This document shows positions 5,424-11,942 of a DNA stretch of 12,706 nt, in pieces. Position 1 is the first letter of the stretch. The number at the start of each line of letters is the position of its first letter. This DNA is from Clostridiales bacterium (GTDB taxonomy: Bacteria; Bacillota_A; Clostridia; Saccharofermentanales; Saccharofermentanaceae). Below the pieces are notes generated by a model that worked only from the letters and a program-made list of their open reading frames with translations, was not told the origin of the DNA and made no database searches. The position numbers and the translations under genes were made by a program. Where the stretch lies: NCBI GenBank assembly GCA_017649745.1, contig JAGCGE010000225.1, positions 1-12,706 on the forward strand, given 5' to 3'.

Positions 5424-7288
5424 GAAACAGTATAACTGAAAACATTTTTGAAAACGCAGGGAAAAAGGGATCTGTAAGTATTCTTTATTGGATCTCCTTG
5501 GTTCTCTGCGTCTCTGTTTTATTGTTTTCTGTAGGTGTTTTTATATTCCTGGATCGTTCTAAGGAATCAAAAGAATCTATCATCCCGCAGTTTGAGGCTG
5601 CGCTTAACGATGGAAGATATGATGATGCTCTTTCGATGTATCGCGAAATACATGATTCTGACGATCCAATGAAGAATGATGAACGTCAGGAACTCATGAC
5701 TAAGATGGAAAATCTTGTTTATGAGAAAGCGATAACGATCGAAAACAAGATCAGATATGAGCGTTACAGTCTTAAGACTGATGACTTGAAGTTCCTTAAC
5801 GGAATGGGGGAGATAACATATTCGCATCTTTCGAACTGGCTTAATTTCCTATGTGAGGAATTCCTTCTTGGAAATATAGAGAAACCTGATATTACGTTCA
5901 TCTTTGACGAGATAACGGTTGTAGATAATATTTCTGCCGTGGCTTCTCCGCTTCTTCGAGAGGTAGACTCTATCGAAATGGCAAGAGGTGTCGTTCAGTC
6001 AGCTGAAGATAAGTTTTCTGAAGGTGATTATATATCCTCTGTTCAGCTCTATACGAGTGTTTTAGATGATTCGGAAGGATTTGTTCATAATTTTGCTGAT
6101 AAGCGAGTAGCTGAGATCAAGGAGATCATGTATCTTCCTATGCTTGATGAATGTGAGCATATGCTCGACAGATATCAGTATTATTCAGCGGAGACTATCT
6201 TATCTAGTCTTGCAGTTATCTTTCCTGATGATACTAGAATTGCTAATGATCTTATCATGGCTACAGAGAAGACTTCTCCGGTCGTGGATTATTACGGAAG
6301 TGTAGAGGTTATTTGCGTAAGACAGCTTATCGCTGATACAGAATTGGCTTTTGGCGAAGATTATTCTCCGAGTAATGATGAACTCTATCTTACAACAACA
6401 GAGTTTTCGAATATGCTCAATGAGCTTTATGCAAAGAATTATGTTCTTGTTGATGCTGAGGCTCTTGTTGATCTAAGTAATGAAGAGTACCTTGTTGAGA
6501 CTAATCTGCGTGTTCCTGAAGGCAAGAAGCCTTTGATCATCGTAATTGAAAACCTGGATTATTCAATGAGAAATTACGGTAACGGAACATGCGAGAAACT
6601 TGTTATCAATGAGCAGGGACAAGTGTGCGGTGAGTATGTTAACTCAGCCGGACAGGAAGTCGTGACAAGATCTTCTGAAGCTATCGGAATCCTTGATATG
6701 TTTATTGAAGAACATCCTGATTTCTCGTTTAACGGAGTTAAGGGAGTCATTTCCATATGCGGATACGAATCATGCTTTGGTTATGTAATAAGCGAGGATG
6801 AAGTTGATGATCATAACCTTGCTCTCAATGCTATCGGAAGACCAAGTGAGGACATCACATCTCAGGATATAGAAGCTAATAAGAATACAGTATCCTCGAT
6901 CGTTAAGATACTTAAGGATACCGGATGGAAATTTGCTTCTTCGACATATGGAAATATCAATGCTGCTGATTCATCAATGGAAGAGATAGTTTCTGATTTT
7001 GATAAATGGAATGAACAGATCGGCTCAGTGCTTGGAACTACACACATGATCGTTTATCCGAACGGAAACTTCATAAACGGAACCGATCCTAGAGCTGAAC
7101 ATCTTAAAAGTCTTGGATTCAGGATCTTTTTCGGTATTGGTCCTAACCCGTATTATACGTACGGAATCAATTATCTGTATTACGACAGAACGTTGGTAAA
7201 CGGCTCTACGATGAGAAATGCAGACCTGTCAAGATTGTTTGATGTATCTGCGGTTTATGATGACTCTAGAGTCAAGAAATTGGAATGA
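5420..7288 (+). CDS. Membrane-anchored extracytoplasmic protein with a degenerate polysaccharide-deacetylase-like domain
   Basis: 622 residues. The start is taken as TTG at 5420, which overlaps the parC stop as TTGA; no in-frame ATG occurs before residue 73, and starting later would lose the membrane anchor. Only a weak ribosome binding site is visible, so translation is probably coupled to parC. Residues about 21-43 form one transmembrane segment after a basic N-terminus, placing the rest outside. Residues about 50-285 are helical and repeat-like (AALNDGRYDDALSMY, DKFSEGDYISSVQLY), resembling TPR-type pairs. Residues about 295-620 resemble clostridial polysaccharide deacetylase (NodB-fold) domains: LIADTELAF, the pattern FSNMLNELYAKNYVLVDAEAL, VPEGKKPLIIVIENLDYS, HPDFSFNGVKGVISICGY, FASSTYGNIN, MIVYPNGN. 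The Asp and His residues expected for metal binding are replaced (IENLDY at 376-381, ASSTYGN at 506-512), so deacetylase activity is doubtful. The fold assignment is from memory of family motifs. Confidence 0.75.
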   Translation: MRNSITENIFENAGKKGSVSILYWISLVLCVSVLLFSVGVFIFLDRSKESKESIIPQFEAALNDGRYDDALSMYREIHDSDDPMKNDERQELMTKMENLVYEKAITIENKIRYERYSLKTDDLKFLNGMGEITYSHLSNWLNFLCEEFLLGNIEKPDITFIFDEITVVDNISAVASPLLREVDSIEMARGVVQSAEDKFSEGDYISSVQLYTSVLDDSEGFVHNFADKRVAEIKEIMYLPMLDECEHMLDRYQYYSAETILSSLAVIFPDDTRIANDLIMATEKTSPVVDYYGSVEVICVRQLIADTELAFGEDYSPSNDELYLTTTEFSNMLNELYAKNYVLVDAEALVDLSNEEYLVETNLRVPEGKKPLIIVIENLDYSMRNYGNGTCEKLVINEQGQVCGEYVNSAGQEVVTRSSEAIGILDMFIEEHPDFSFNGVKGVISICGYESCFGYVISEDEVDDHNLALNAIGRPSEDITSQDIEANKNTVSSIVKILKDTGWKFASSTYGNINAADSSMEEIVSDFDKWNEQIGSVLGTTHMIVYPNGNFINGTDPRAEHLKSLGFRIFFGIGPNPYYTYGINYLYYDRTLVNGSTMRNADLSRLFDVSAVYDDSRVKKLE

Positions 7289-7380
7289 TTTTGGGGAAAA
7301 CACCTTTGAATTATCAAATTTCTTTTTTATAATGAAGGTAATTGACATAGTTTTGAAATAATAATTGAGCTAAACTATTG

Positions 7381-7401
7381 TATAATCAATAGGTGTGGAG
7401 G
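7381..7401 (+). promoter_or_regulatory. -10 box and ribosome binding site for the bPH2 gene
   Basis: TATAAT at 7381-7386 is a consensus -10, preceded by TTG. A perfect TTGACA at 7342-7347 is 33 bp upstream, too far to pair with it, and no good -35 is seen at 16-18 bp. GGAGG at 7397-7401 lies 8 nt before ATG 7410 and fixes that start. The in-frame GTG at 7395 sits at the ribosome binding site itself and is not a start. Another TATAAT (7328-7333) with a weak TTGAAT 16 bp upstream could be a second promoter. Confidence 0.45.
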
Positions 7402-7409
7402 ATATAAAC

Positions 7410-7847
7410 ATGGCAAATAAAACAGACAGATTAAGTCAGTATCTGGACAATGACGTTCTCTTATGGAAGGATAAAAAGCGTTATCTCGGTTTGCCTATAT
7501 CTTTTACAACATATAGTTTTGATAACAATCGTCTTTATATCAAAAAAGGTCTTTTCAGCACCACTGAGGATGAGATCCTTCTTTATAGAGTTCTTGATGT
7601 AACGATCAGACGTACGCTTGGTCAGAAGATATTTGGAGTTGGAAGTATTTTCCTTAACACTGCAGATCAGACTTCACCTGTTATTGAGATCAAGAATATC
7701 AAGCATTCTGACAGGGTCAGAAAAGCTCTCAGCACGATAGTTGAGAAGGAGAGAGACGAGAAGAGAGTTCTCGGTAAAGAAATGTTTGGTTCTGCGAGCA
7801 TGGAACTTGAAGATTTCACGGCTCACAGCCTGCATTTGGATGATTGA
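7410..7847 (+). CDS. PH-like (bPH2/YdbS-type) domain protein
   Basis: 145 residues from ATG 7410, chosen because GGAGG stands 8 nt upstream. Residues about 28-115 fit a single bacterial PH-like domain: ISFTTYSFDNNRLYIKKGLF, then DEILLYRVLDVTIRRTLGQK, FGVGSIFLNTADQTSPVIEI and KNIKHSDRVRKAL. The 'tty-l-t-x-x-r-l-x-i-x-x-G-l-f-s-x-x-x-e-e-i-x-l-y-r-i-x-d-v' pattern and the closing helix are typical of this group. No transmembrane segment is present, unlike many YdbS relatives, so it should be cytoplasmic or peripheral. The tail (116-145) is acidic and of low similarity to anything I know. Function in this family is poorly defined, so none is assigned. It ends in adjacent stops (TGA TAA) and is 21 nt from the sirtuin start, probably co-transcribed. 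Confidence 0.85.
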   Translation: MANKTDRLSQYLDNDVLLWKDKKRYLGLPISFTTYSFDNNRLYIKKGLFSTTEDEILLYRVLDVTIRRTLGQKIFGVGSIFLNTADQTSPVIEIKNIKHSDRVRKALSTIVEKERDEKRVLGKEMFGSASMELEDFTAHSLHLDD

Positions 7848-7854
7848 TAAGTTT

Positions 7855-7860
7855 AAGGGG
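7855..7860 (+). promoter_or_regulatory. Ribosome binding site that sets the sirtuin TTG start
   Basis: AAGGGG stands 8 nt before TTG 7869. No ATG or GTG occurs in frame before the conserved Rossmann motif, and the next TTG (7881) has no such site, so translation very probably starts at the TTG. Confidence 0.7.
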
Positions 7861-7868
7861 TATATATT

Positions 7869-8744
7869 TTGGAAACTAGATTGGATCGCTACGATGGCGC
7901 TAAACAAAAGAAACTCGATCAACTTAAAGCGTTGATCGAGGAGTCTAAAAATATAGTTTTTTTGGGCGGCGCAGGCGTTTCAACAGAGAGTGGTATCCCA
8001 GATTTCAGAAGCGGAGAAGGAATATTCAACCAGGAAACAGGCTTTAATTACAGAGCTGTTGATGTTGTTTCCCATTCTTTCTTTATTGAGCATCCTGAAG
8101 AATTCTATGATTTTTATAGAAAGAAGCTTTGTTATCCTGATGCTAAGCCGAACAAAGCTCATAAGGCTTTGGTAAGACTTGAGCGCCAGGAGAAACTTAA
8201 GGCTACTATCACACAGAATATTGACTGTTTACACCAGATGGCGGGAAGTAAGACTACTATCGAACTTCACGGATCTGTACATAAGAATTATTGTATGGAC
8301 TGCGGCAAGAAGTATAAGCTCGACTTTATACTCGGTACGGAAGGAATTCCTCGTTGTACTAAGTGCGGCGGTATCGTAAGACCTGCAGTTACATTATATG
8401 AAGAGAATCTTGAACATGATAAGGTTGATGCTGCAATAAAGGCTATCAAGAAGGCTGATCTTCTTATTATCGGCGGTACTTCACTTACGGTTTATCCTGC
8501 AGCTACTTTTGTTCAGTTCCTTAAGCATGACAGAGTCGTAATCATCAACAAGAGTTCGACACACTTGGATCTTCAGGCGCTTTTGTGTATTCATGACAGT
8601 ATCGGAGAGGTCTTGGATTATGTTGTCCCTAAGAGAAGACCTCGAAAGAAGACAGCAAGTACAGCTAAAAAGACAACGAAGAAGACTACTGCTGCCAAGA
8701 AAACAACCGGTAAGACTACAAAGAAAAGTGCTAAGAATTCATAA
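7869..8744 (+). CDS. Sir2-family NAD-dependent protein deacetylase with a Lys/Thr-rich C-terminal tail
   Basis: 291 residues, TTG start. Sirtuins remove acyl groups from lysines using NAD+. Motifs in order: GGAGVSTESGIPDFRS (33-48, NAD binding), TQNID (115-119), catalytic His134 in ELHGSVH, zinc pairs Cys142/145 and Cys163/166, GGTSLTVYP (202-210), NKSS (227-230). The spacing and sequence resemble the Thermotoga Sir2 (class U). In the region where desuccinylases have Tyr-x-x-Arg, this protein reads Tyr80-Asp-Phe-Tyr83, so a plain deacetylase is more likely than a SIRT5/CobB-like desuccinylase. The catalytic domain ends near residue 253. Residues 254-291 form a strongly basic tail with 13 Lys, 3 Arg, 10 Thr and no acidic residue, in a KKTT-type repeat like histone H1 or AlgP tails. 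That tail is unusual for the family. It is followed by a MutS-like ATPase gene 29 nt downstream. Confidence 0.95.
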   Translation: METRLDRYDGAKQKKLDQLKALIEESKNIVFLGGAGVSTESGIPDFRSGEGIFNQETGFNYRAVDVVSHSFFIEHPEEFYDFYRKKLCYPDAKPNKAHKALVRLERQEKLKATITQNIDCLHQMAGSKTTIELHGSVHKNYCMDCGKKYKLDFILGTEGIPRCTKCGGIVRPAVTLYEENLEHDKVDAAIKAIKKADLLIIGGTSLTVYPAATFVQFLKHDRVVIINKSSTHLDLQALLCIHDSIGEVLDYVVPKRRPRKKTASTAKKTTKKTTAAKKTTGKTTKKSAKNS

Positions 8745-8773
8745 GTCTTCCCCGGTCGGAAGGAACTTTTAAG

Positions 8774-10591
8774 ATGAGATTTGACGTTGATTTTTTCGAG
8801 AAAAGAAAAAATGAATTAAGTAAAGAAGTAAAAGAACTAGAGAAGAAGAGTGGACAGATGAGTATCATTCGTCTCGCTCTTTTTTTGTTGTCTGCAGGAA
8901 CTCTTATAACAGGATTAGTAATCAAACAAGAGCTGATCCTGGGTGTGATCGCTGGCCTCATATTTGTTGCTTTCATCGTACTTTGTGTGAAGCATCATAA
9001 GGTCAATACAGACTATAAATTCAAGAAAACTCTCTTCGATATTAATGAAGAGTATATTTCTCGTGTTAAAGGTAATTTCGATGGATTAAAGGATAAGGGA
9101 ACAGAGTTCACAGTACCTGATCACGATTACTGTGTTGATCTTGATGTCTTTGGTGAAACATCCCTTTTCGCTCTTTATAACATTTCAGAGAGTGCTTTTG
9201 GCAGAAGTGCTTTTAAACACGAGCTTCTTAACGCACATATCCTCGGCAGATCCAATTCAGAATTGATCCTTCGTCAGAAGGCTGTTCACGAGTTTTCCGA
9301 CAAGATCGATTTCTTGCAGAAGTATCAGACACTTGAGAGAATGGGAAGACTTGATAAGATGCCTGTAGCGCTAATAGCTCTTGCATCTAATAAGGCTCTG
9401 ACCTTTTCGAAAACAAAGCGTATATTGAGCAGGATCATCTTATTACTTTGGCTCATACCGTTCGCGCTCCTTTTTGTATCGACAAAGTTGTTTGTAACAG
9501 GCGCTCTTGGAGTTATCCTTGTAAACCTGATCGCAAGCTTTCTTATGTCTTCTTGTTACAGAGAATACTTTAACGCTGTTGACGGTATCACAAGACAGAC
9601 AAAAGCTCTTCATTCGCTTTATAAGATCTTAGAGGATGAAGGCTTTAAAGAGGAACTTAATGTTCAGCTTATCAAGGATTCCAAGACAGGTAAAAAGGTA
9701 TCGGAAGGACTTGAGTCGCTTGCAAAAGCATGTGCTATTACAAGGTTCCGTTCTCAGCCGCTTCTTGCGATCGTACTTAACTGTCTTTGCCTTTATGATT
9801 GCTTCTGTGCTGATAAGCTTGTTAACTGGGCAGAAAAATATGGCGTATCTCTTGAAGGTAACATTAAGAATCTTGGTGTTATCGAATCATTGATGTCTGC
9901 ATCTATGGTCGAAGTTATTTCGGCTCACTCATGTGTTCCGACATTTGCATGCGATGATCAAGATTCACCTAAGAATGCATATTTTAAGGGAACTGATATG
10001 CTTCATCCTCTTCTTGATCCTTCAAAAGCTGTTAGTAATTCCATTACTATCGATTCCAAGATCGCTCTTATTACAGGTTCGAATATGTCTGGAAAGACTA
10101 CACTTATCAGAACGATAGGTGTAAATGCTGTTCTTTCTTATATGGGAGCTAATGCTTTAGCAAGTTCGCTTGAGATCGGCAGGATGAGGGTCGTATCATC
10201 CATGAGGATCGTTGATAGCATGAAAGAAGAGATGAGTACTTTTAAAGCGGAACTTGTCAGGATCTCTAATATCGTTAATGCAGGACGCGAGGGAAGACCT
10301 CTTCTTTTCCTTATCGATGAGATCTTTAGAGGAACTAATTCAGCTGACAGGACATCCGGTGCGATGACTGTTCTCAAGATCCTTTCGAGCGATAAGATAA
10401 TTGGTTTGATGACTACGCATGACTATGCGCTTTGTGATCAGGCTAAAACTGAATTAAGCAATATCTGTTATTATCATTTTTCTGAGACTTATGATGATGA
10501 GGGTATTTATTTTGACTATAAATTAAAGGATGGAGTATCAAATATTTCTAACGCAAAGTATCTGATGAAATTAGTCGGTATTATTGTATAA
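8774..10591 (+). CDS. MutS-family ATPase with four predicted transmembrane segments
   Basis: 605 residues. GGAAGGA (8758-8764) lies 9 nt before the ATG. The C-terminal third is a MutS domain V ATPase: Walker A GSNMSGKTT (435-443), the pattern DSMKEEMSTFKAEL (481-494), Walker B LLFLIDEIFRGTNS (510-523), DRTSGA (525-530) and the TTHD switch (547-550). Residues about 120-420 look like a MutS core/lever region (ALYNISESAFGRSAFKHELL near 133-152). Hydrophobic stretches at about 31-50, 53-72, 218-236 and 239-258 should span the membrane in two hairpins. The mismatch-recognition domain with the Phe-x-Glu motif is missing, and there is no Smr nuclease domain, so this is neither MutS1 nor MutS2. Membrane MutS-like ATPases of this layout are known in Bacillota and Bacteroidota as uncharacterised proteins; the function is unknown. 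The gene is probably co-transcribed with the sirtuin gene. Confidence 0.88.
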   Translation: MRFDVDFFEKRKNELSKEVKELEKKSGQMSIIRLALFLLSAGTLITGLVIKQELILGVIAGLIFVAFIVLCVKHHKVNTDYKFKKTLFDINEEYISRVKGNFDGLKDKGTEFTVPDHDYCVDLDVFGETSLFALYNISESAFGRSAFKHELLNAHILGRSNSELILRQKAVHEFSDKIDFLQKYQTLERMGRLDKMPVALIALASNKALTFSKTKRILSRIILLLWLIPFALLFVSTKLFVTGALGVILVNLIASFLMSSCYREYFNAVDGITRQTKALHSLYKILEDEGFKEELNVQLIKDSKTGKKVSEGLESLAKACAITRFRSQPLLAIVLNCLCLYDCFCADKLVNWAEKYGVSLEGNIKNLGVIESLMSASMVEVISAHSCVPTFACDDQDSPKNAYFKGTDMLHPLLDPSKAVSNSITIDSKIALITGSNMSGKTTLIRTIGVNAVLSYMGANALASSLEIGRMRVVSSMRIVDSMKEEMSTFKAELVRISNIVNAGREGRPLLFLIDEIFRGTNSADRTSGAMTVLKILSSDKIIGLMTTHDYALCDQAKTELSNICYYHFSETYDDEGIYFDYKLKDGVSNISNAKYLMKLVGIIV

Positions 10592-10616
10592 TGTTATGAA
10601 ATGTTTTTTTTGGAGG
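10587..10616 (+). promoter_or_regulatory. Possible -10 box and ribosome binding site for lysA
   Basis: TATAAT at 10587-10592 overlaps the stop codon of the preceding gene and is preceded by TTG, as at 7379. No convincing -35 is seen. GGAGG at 10612-10616 stands 8 nt before ATG 10625 and decides that start; the in-frame ATG at 10601 lies upstream of this site, has no ribosome binding site of its own, and would add MFFLEEFV, which is translated from the ribosome binding site region. Confidence 0.5.
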
Positions 10617-10624
10617 AATTTGTT

Positions 10625-11872
10625 ATGGAGTCTTATATAAATAATATCGATTTTTTCAGAGGTAATGATCCTGAAGCACTTGTTGCTCAGTATGGTACAC
10701 CTCTTTACGTATATAATGAATCAGTATTGAGATCTCAGATGAAGAAGGTTGAGGGACTTATCAAGAAGTACCCATATACAGCTAACTACTCGATCAAATC
10801 CAATTCTAATCTTTCTATTCTTAAGATTGCTTTGGAAGAAGGTCTTAATGCTGATGCAATGTCAGTTAACGAGATGAGGATACTTCTCCTTGCTGGTTTT
10901 CCGGCTGAGAGAATCTTCTTTGTTCCTAACAATGTAAGTGCTGAGGAACTCACATTTGCTCACGATAACAACATCATGACAAGTTTGGATTCCATCGACC
11001 AGTTAAGAAAGTTCGGTGAATTATTCCCTGGTTCCAGATGCGCAGTAAGAATCAATCCTGGCGTTGGTGCAGGTCACCATGAGAAGGTTGTTACAGCAGG
11101 TAAGAAGACTAAGTTCGCTATTGCTGAGGAAGATATTGATGAATTGTTGGAAGTTGCTTCCAAGTATGATCTTAAGATCGTTGGTATCAACCAGCACGTA
11201 GGATCTCTTTATATGGTAACTGATCCGTTTATCGCAGCTATCAAGAATTTCCTTAGGATCGCCAGAAGATTTGAAGGTCTTGAGTTCATCGACTTTGGTG
11301 GTGGTTTTGGAACTCCTTATCATAAGCTTTCAGGTGAGGAGAAATTCGATATTGATAAGCTTTCTCAGGAGATGGAAGTTATTCTTGATGAATTCGTCGC
11401 TGATTACGGATATGCTCCGCTCTTTAAATCAGAGCCAGGTAGATATTGCGTAGCTGAATCTTCTGTTATTCTTGGAAGAGTACATGCTACTAAGAGTAAT
11501 TACGGACATAAGTACGCAGGTACAGATATCGGAATGAACGTACTTGCTAGACCTACACTTTATGATTCATGGCATGATATTGAGATCTTAAGAGGGGGAA
11601 AGGTCGTATCTGCTAAGGAAGGCACTGAGGTTGTTACTGTTACAGGTAATATCTGTGAGTCCGGTGATATCCTTGCTAAAGACAGAGAACTTCCTATCAT
11701 CAAGACGGATGACCTCGTAGCAGTTTTGGATGCAGGTGCTTACGGTTATTCCATGAGCTCTTCATATAATCTTCGTCCAAAGAGTGCTGAGATCCTTATC
11801 AAAGATGACGGTGAGGTTAAGCTGATCAGAAGAAGAGAGACATTTGAGGATTTAATTTCATTATTCTGCTGA
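10625..11872 (+). CDS. lysA: Diaminopimelate decarboxylase
   Basis: 415 residues from ATG 10625. This PLP enzyme decarboxylates meso-diaminopimelate to L-lysine, the last step of lysine synthesis, in the cytoplasm. It is a fold-type III (alanine-racemase-like) decarboxylase: YSIKSNSN with PLP lysine Lys58 (numbering from this start), HVGS (191-194), glycine-rich phosphate loop DFGGGFG (223-229), EPGR (270-273), the substrate-binding CESGD (344-348, cysteine from the partner subunit) and GAYGYSMSSSYN (371-382). The C-terminal CESGD and the AYGYSM-S-YN motif are hallmarks of DAP decarboxylases; ornithine decarboxylases and carboxynorspermidine decarboxylases differ there. Length and motif order are normal. 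It follows the MutS-like gene by 33 nt and may have its own promoter. There are no other lysine-pathway genes in the window. Confidence 0.93.
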   Translation: MESYINNIDFFRGNDPEALVAQYGTPLYVYNESVLRSQMKKVEGLIKKYPYTANYSIKSNSNLSILKIALEEGLNADAMSVNEMRILLLAGFPAERIFFVPNNVSAEELTFAHDNNIMTSLDSIDQLRKFGELFPGSRCAVRINPGVGAGHHEKVVTAGKKTKFAIAEEDIDELLEVASKYDLKIVGINQHVGSLYMVTDPFIAAIKNFLRIARRFEGLEFIDFGGGFGTPYHKLSGEEKFDIDKLSQEMEVILDEFVADYGYAPLFKSEPGRYCVAESSVILGRVHATKSNYGHKYAGTDIGMNVLARPTLYDSWHDIEILRGGKVVSAKEGTEVVTVTGNICESGDILAKDRELPIIKTDDLVAVLDAGAYGYSMSSSYNLRPKSAEILIKDDGEVKLIRRRETFEDLISLFC

Positions 11873-11880
11873 TAGATTTA

Positions 11881-11939
11881 TTGTTTTATTTATTAATTTA
11901 ATATATTATTTTTTTAGTATAGTTAGTATTTGGTAGGGG
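11881..11939 (+). promoter_or_regulatory. AT-rich intergenic region with possible promoter and ribosome binding site for the kinase-like gene
   Basis: The gap between lysA and the next gene is almost pure A/T. TTGTTT (11881-11886) and TATTAT (11904-11909) are 17 bp apart and could form a weak promoter. No GC-rich terminator for lysA is visible, so read-through is possible. AGGGG at 11935-11939 is the only ribosome binding site near ATG 11943; its 3-nt spacing is short, although no other in-frame start is suitable. Confidence 0.3.
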
Positions 11940-11942
11940 CAA

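Noticed and set aside
7305..7328. Small hairpin TTTGA-ATTA-TCAAA followed by a T-rich run as terminator after the membrane protein gene
   Set aside because: Only a 5-bp AT-rich stem; too weak to call a terminator with confidence.
7395..7409. GTG start five codons upstream for the bPH2 protein
   Set aside because: It overlaps the GGAGG site that serves ATG 7410.
10601..10624. Upstream ATG giving eight extra residues to LysA
   Set aside because: The GGAGG site lies inside this extension and is 8 nt before ATG 10625; the extra residues are encoded by the ribosome binding site region.
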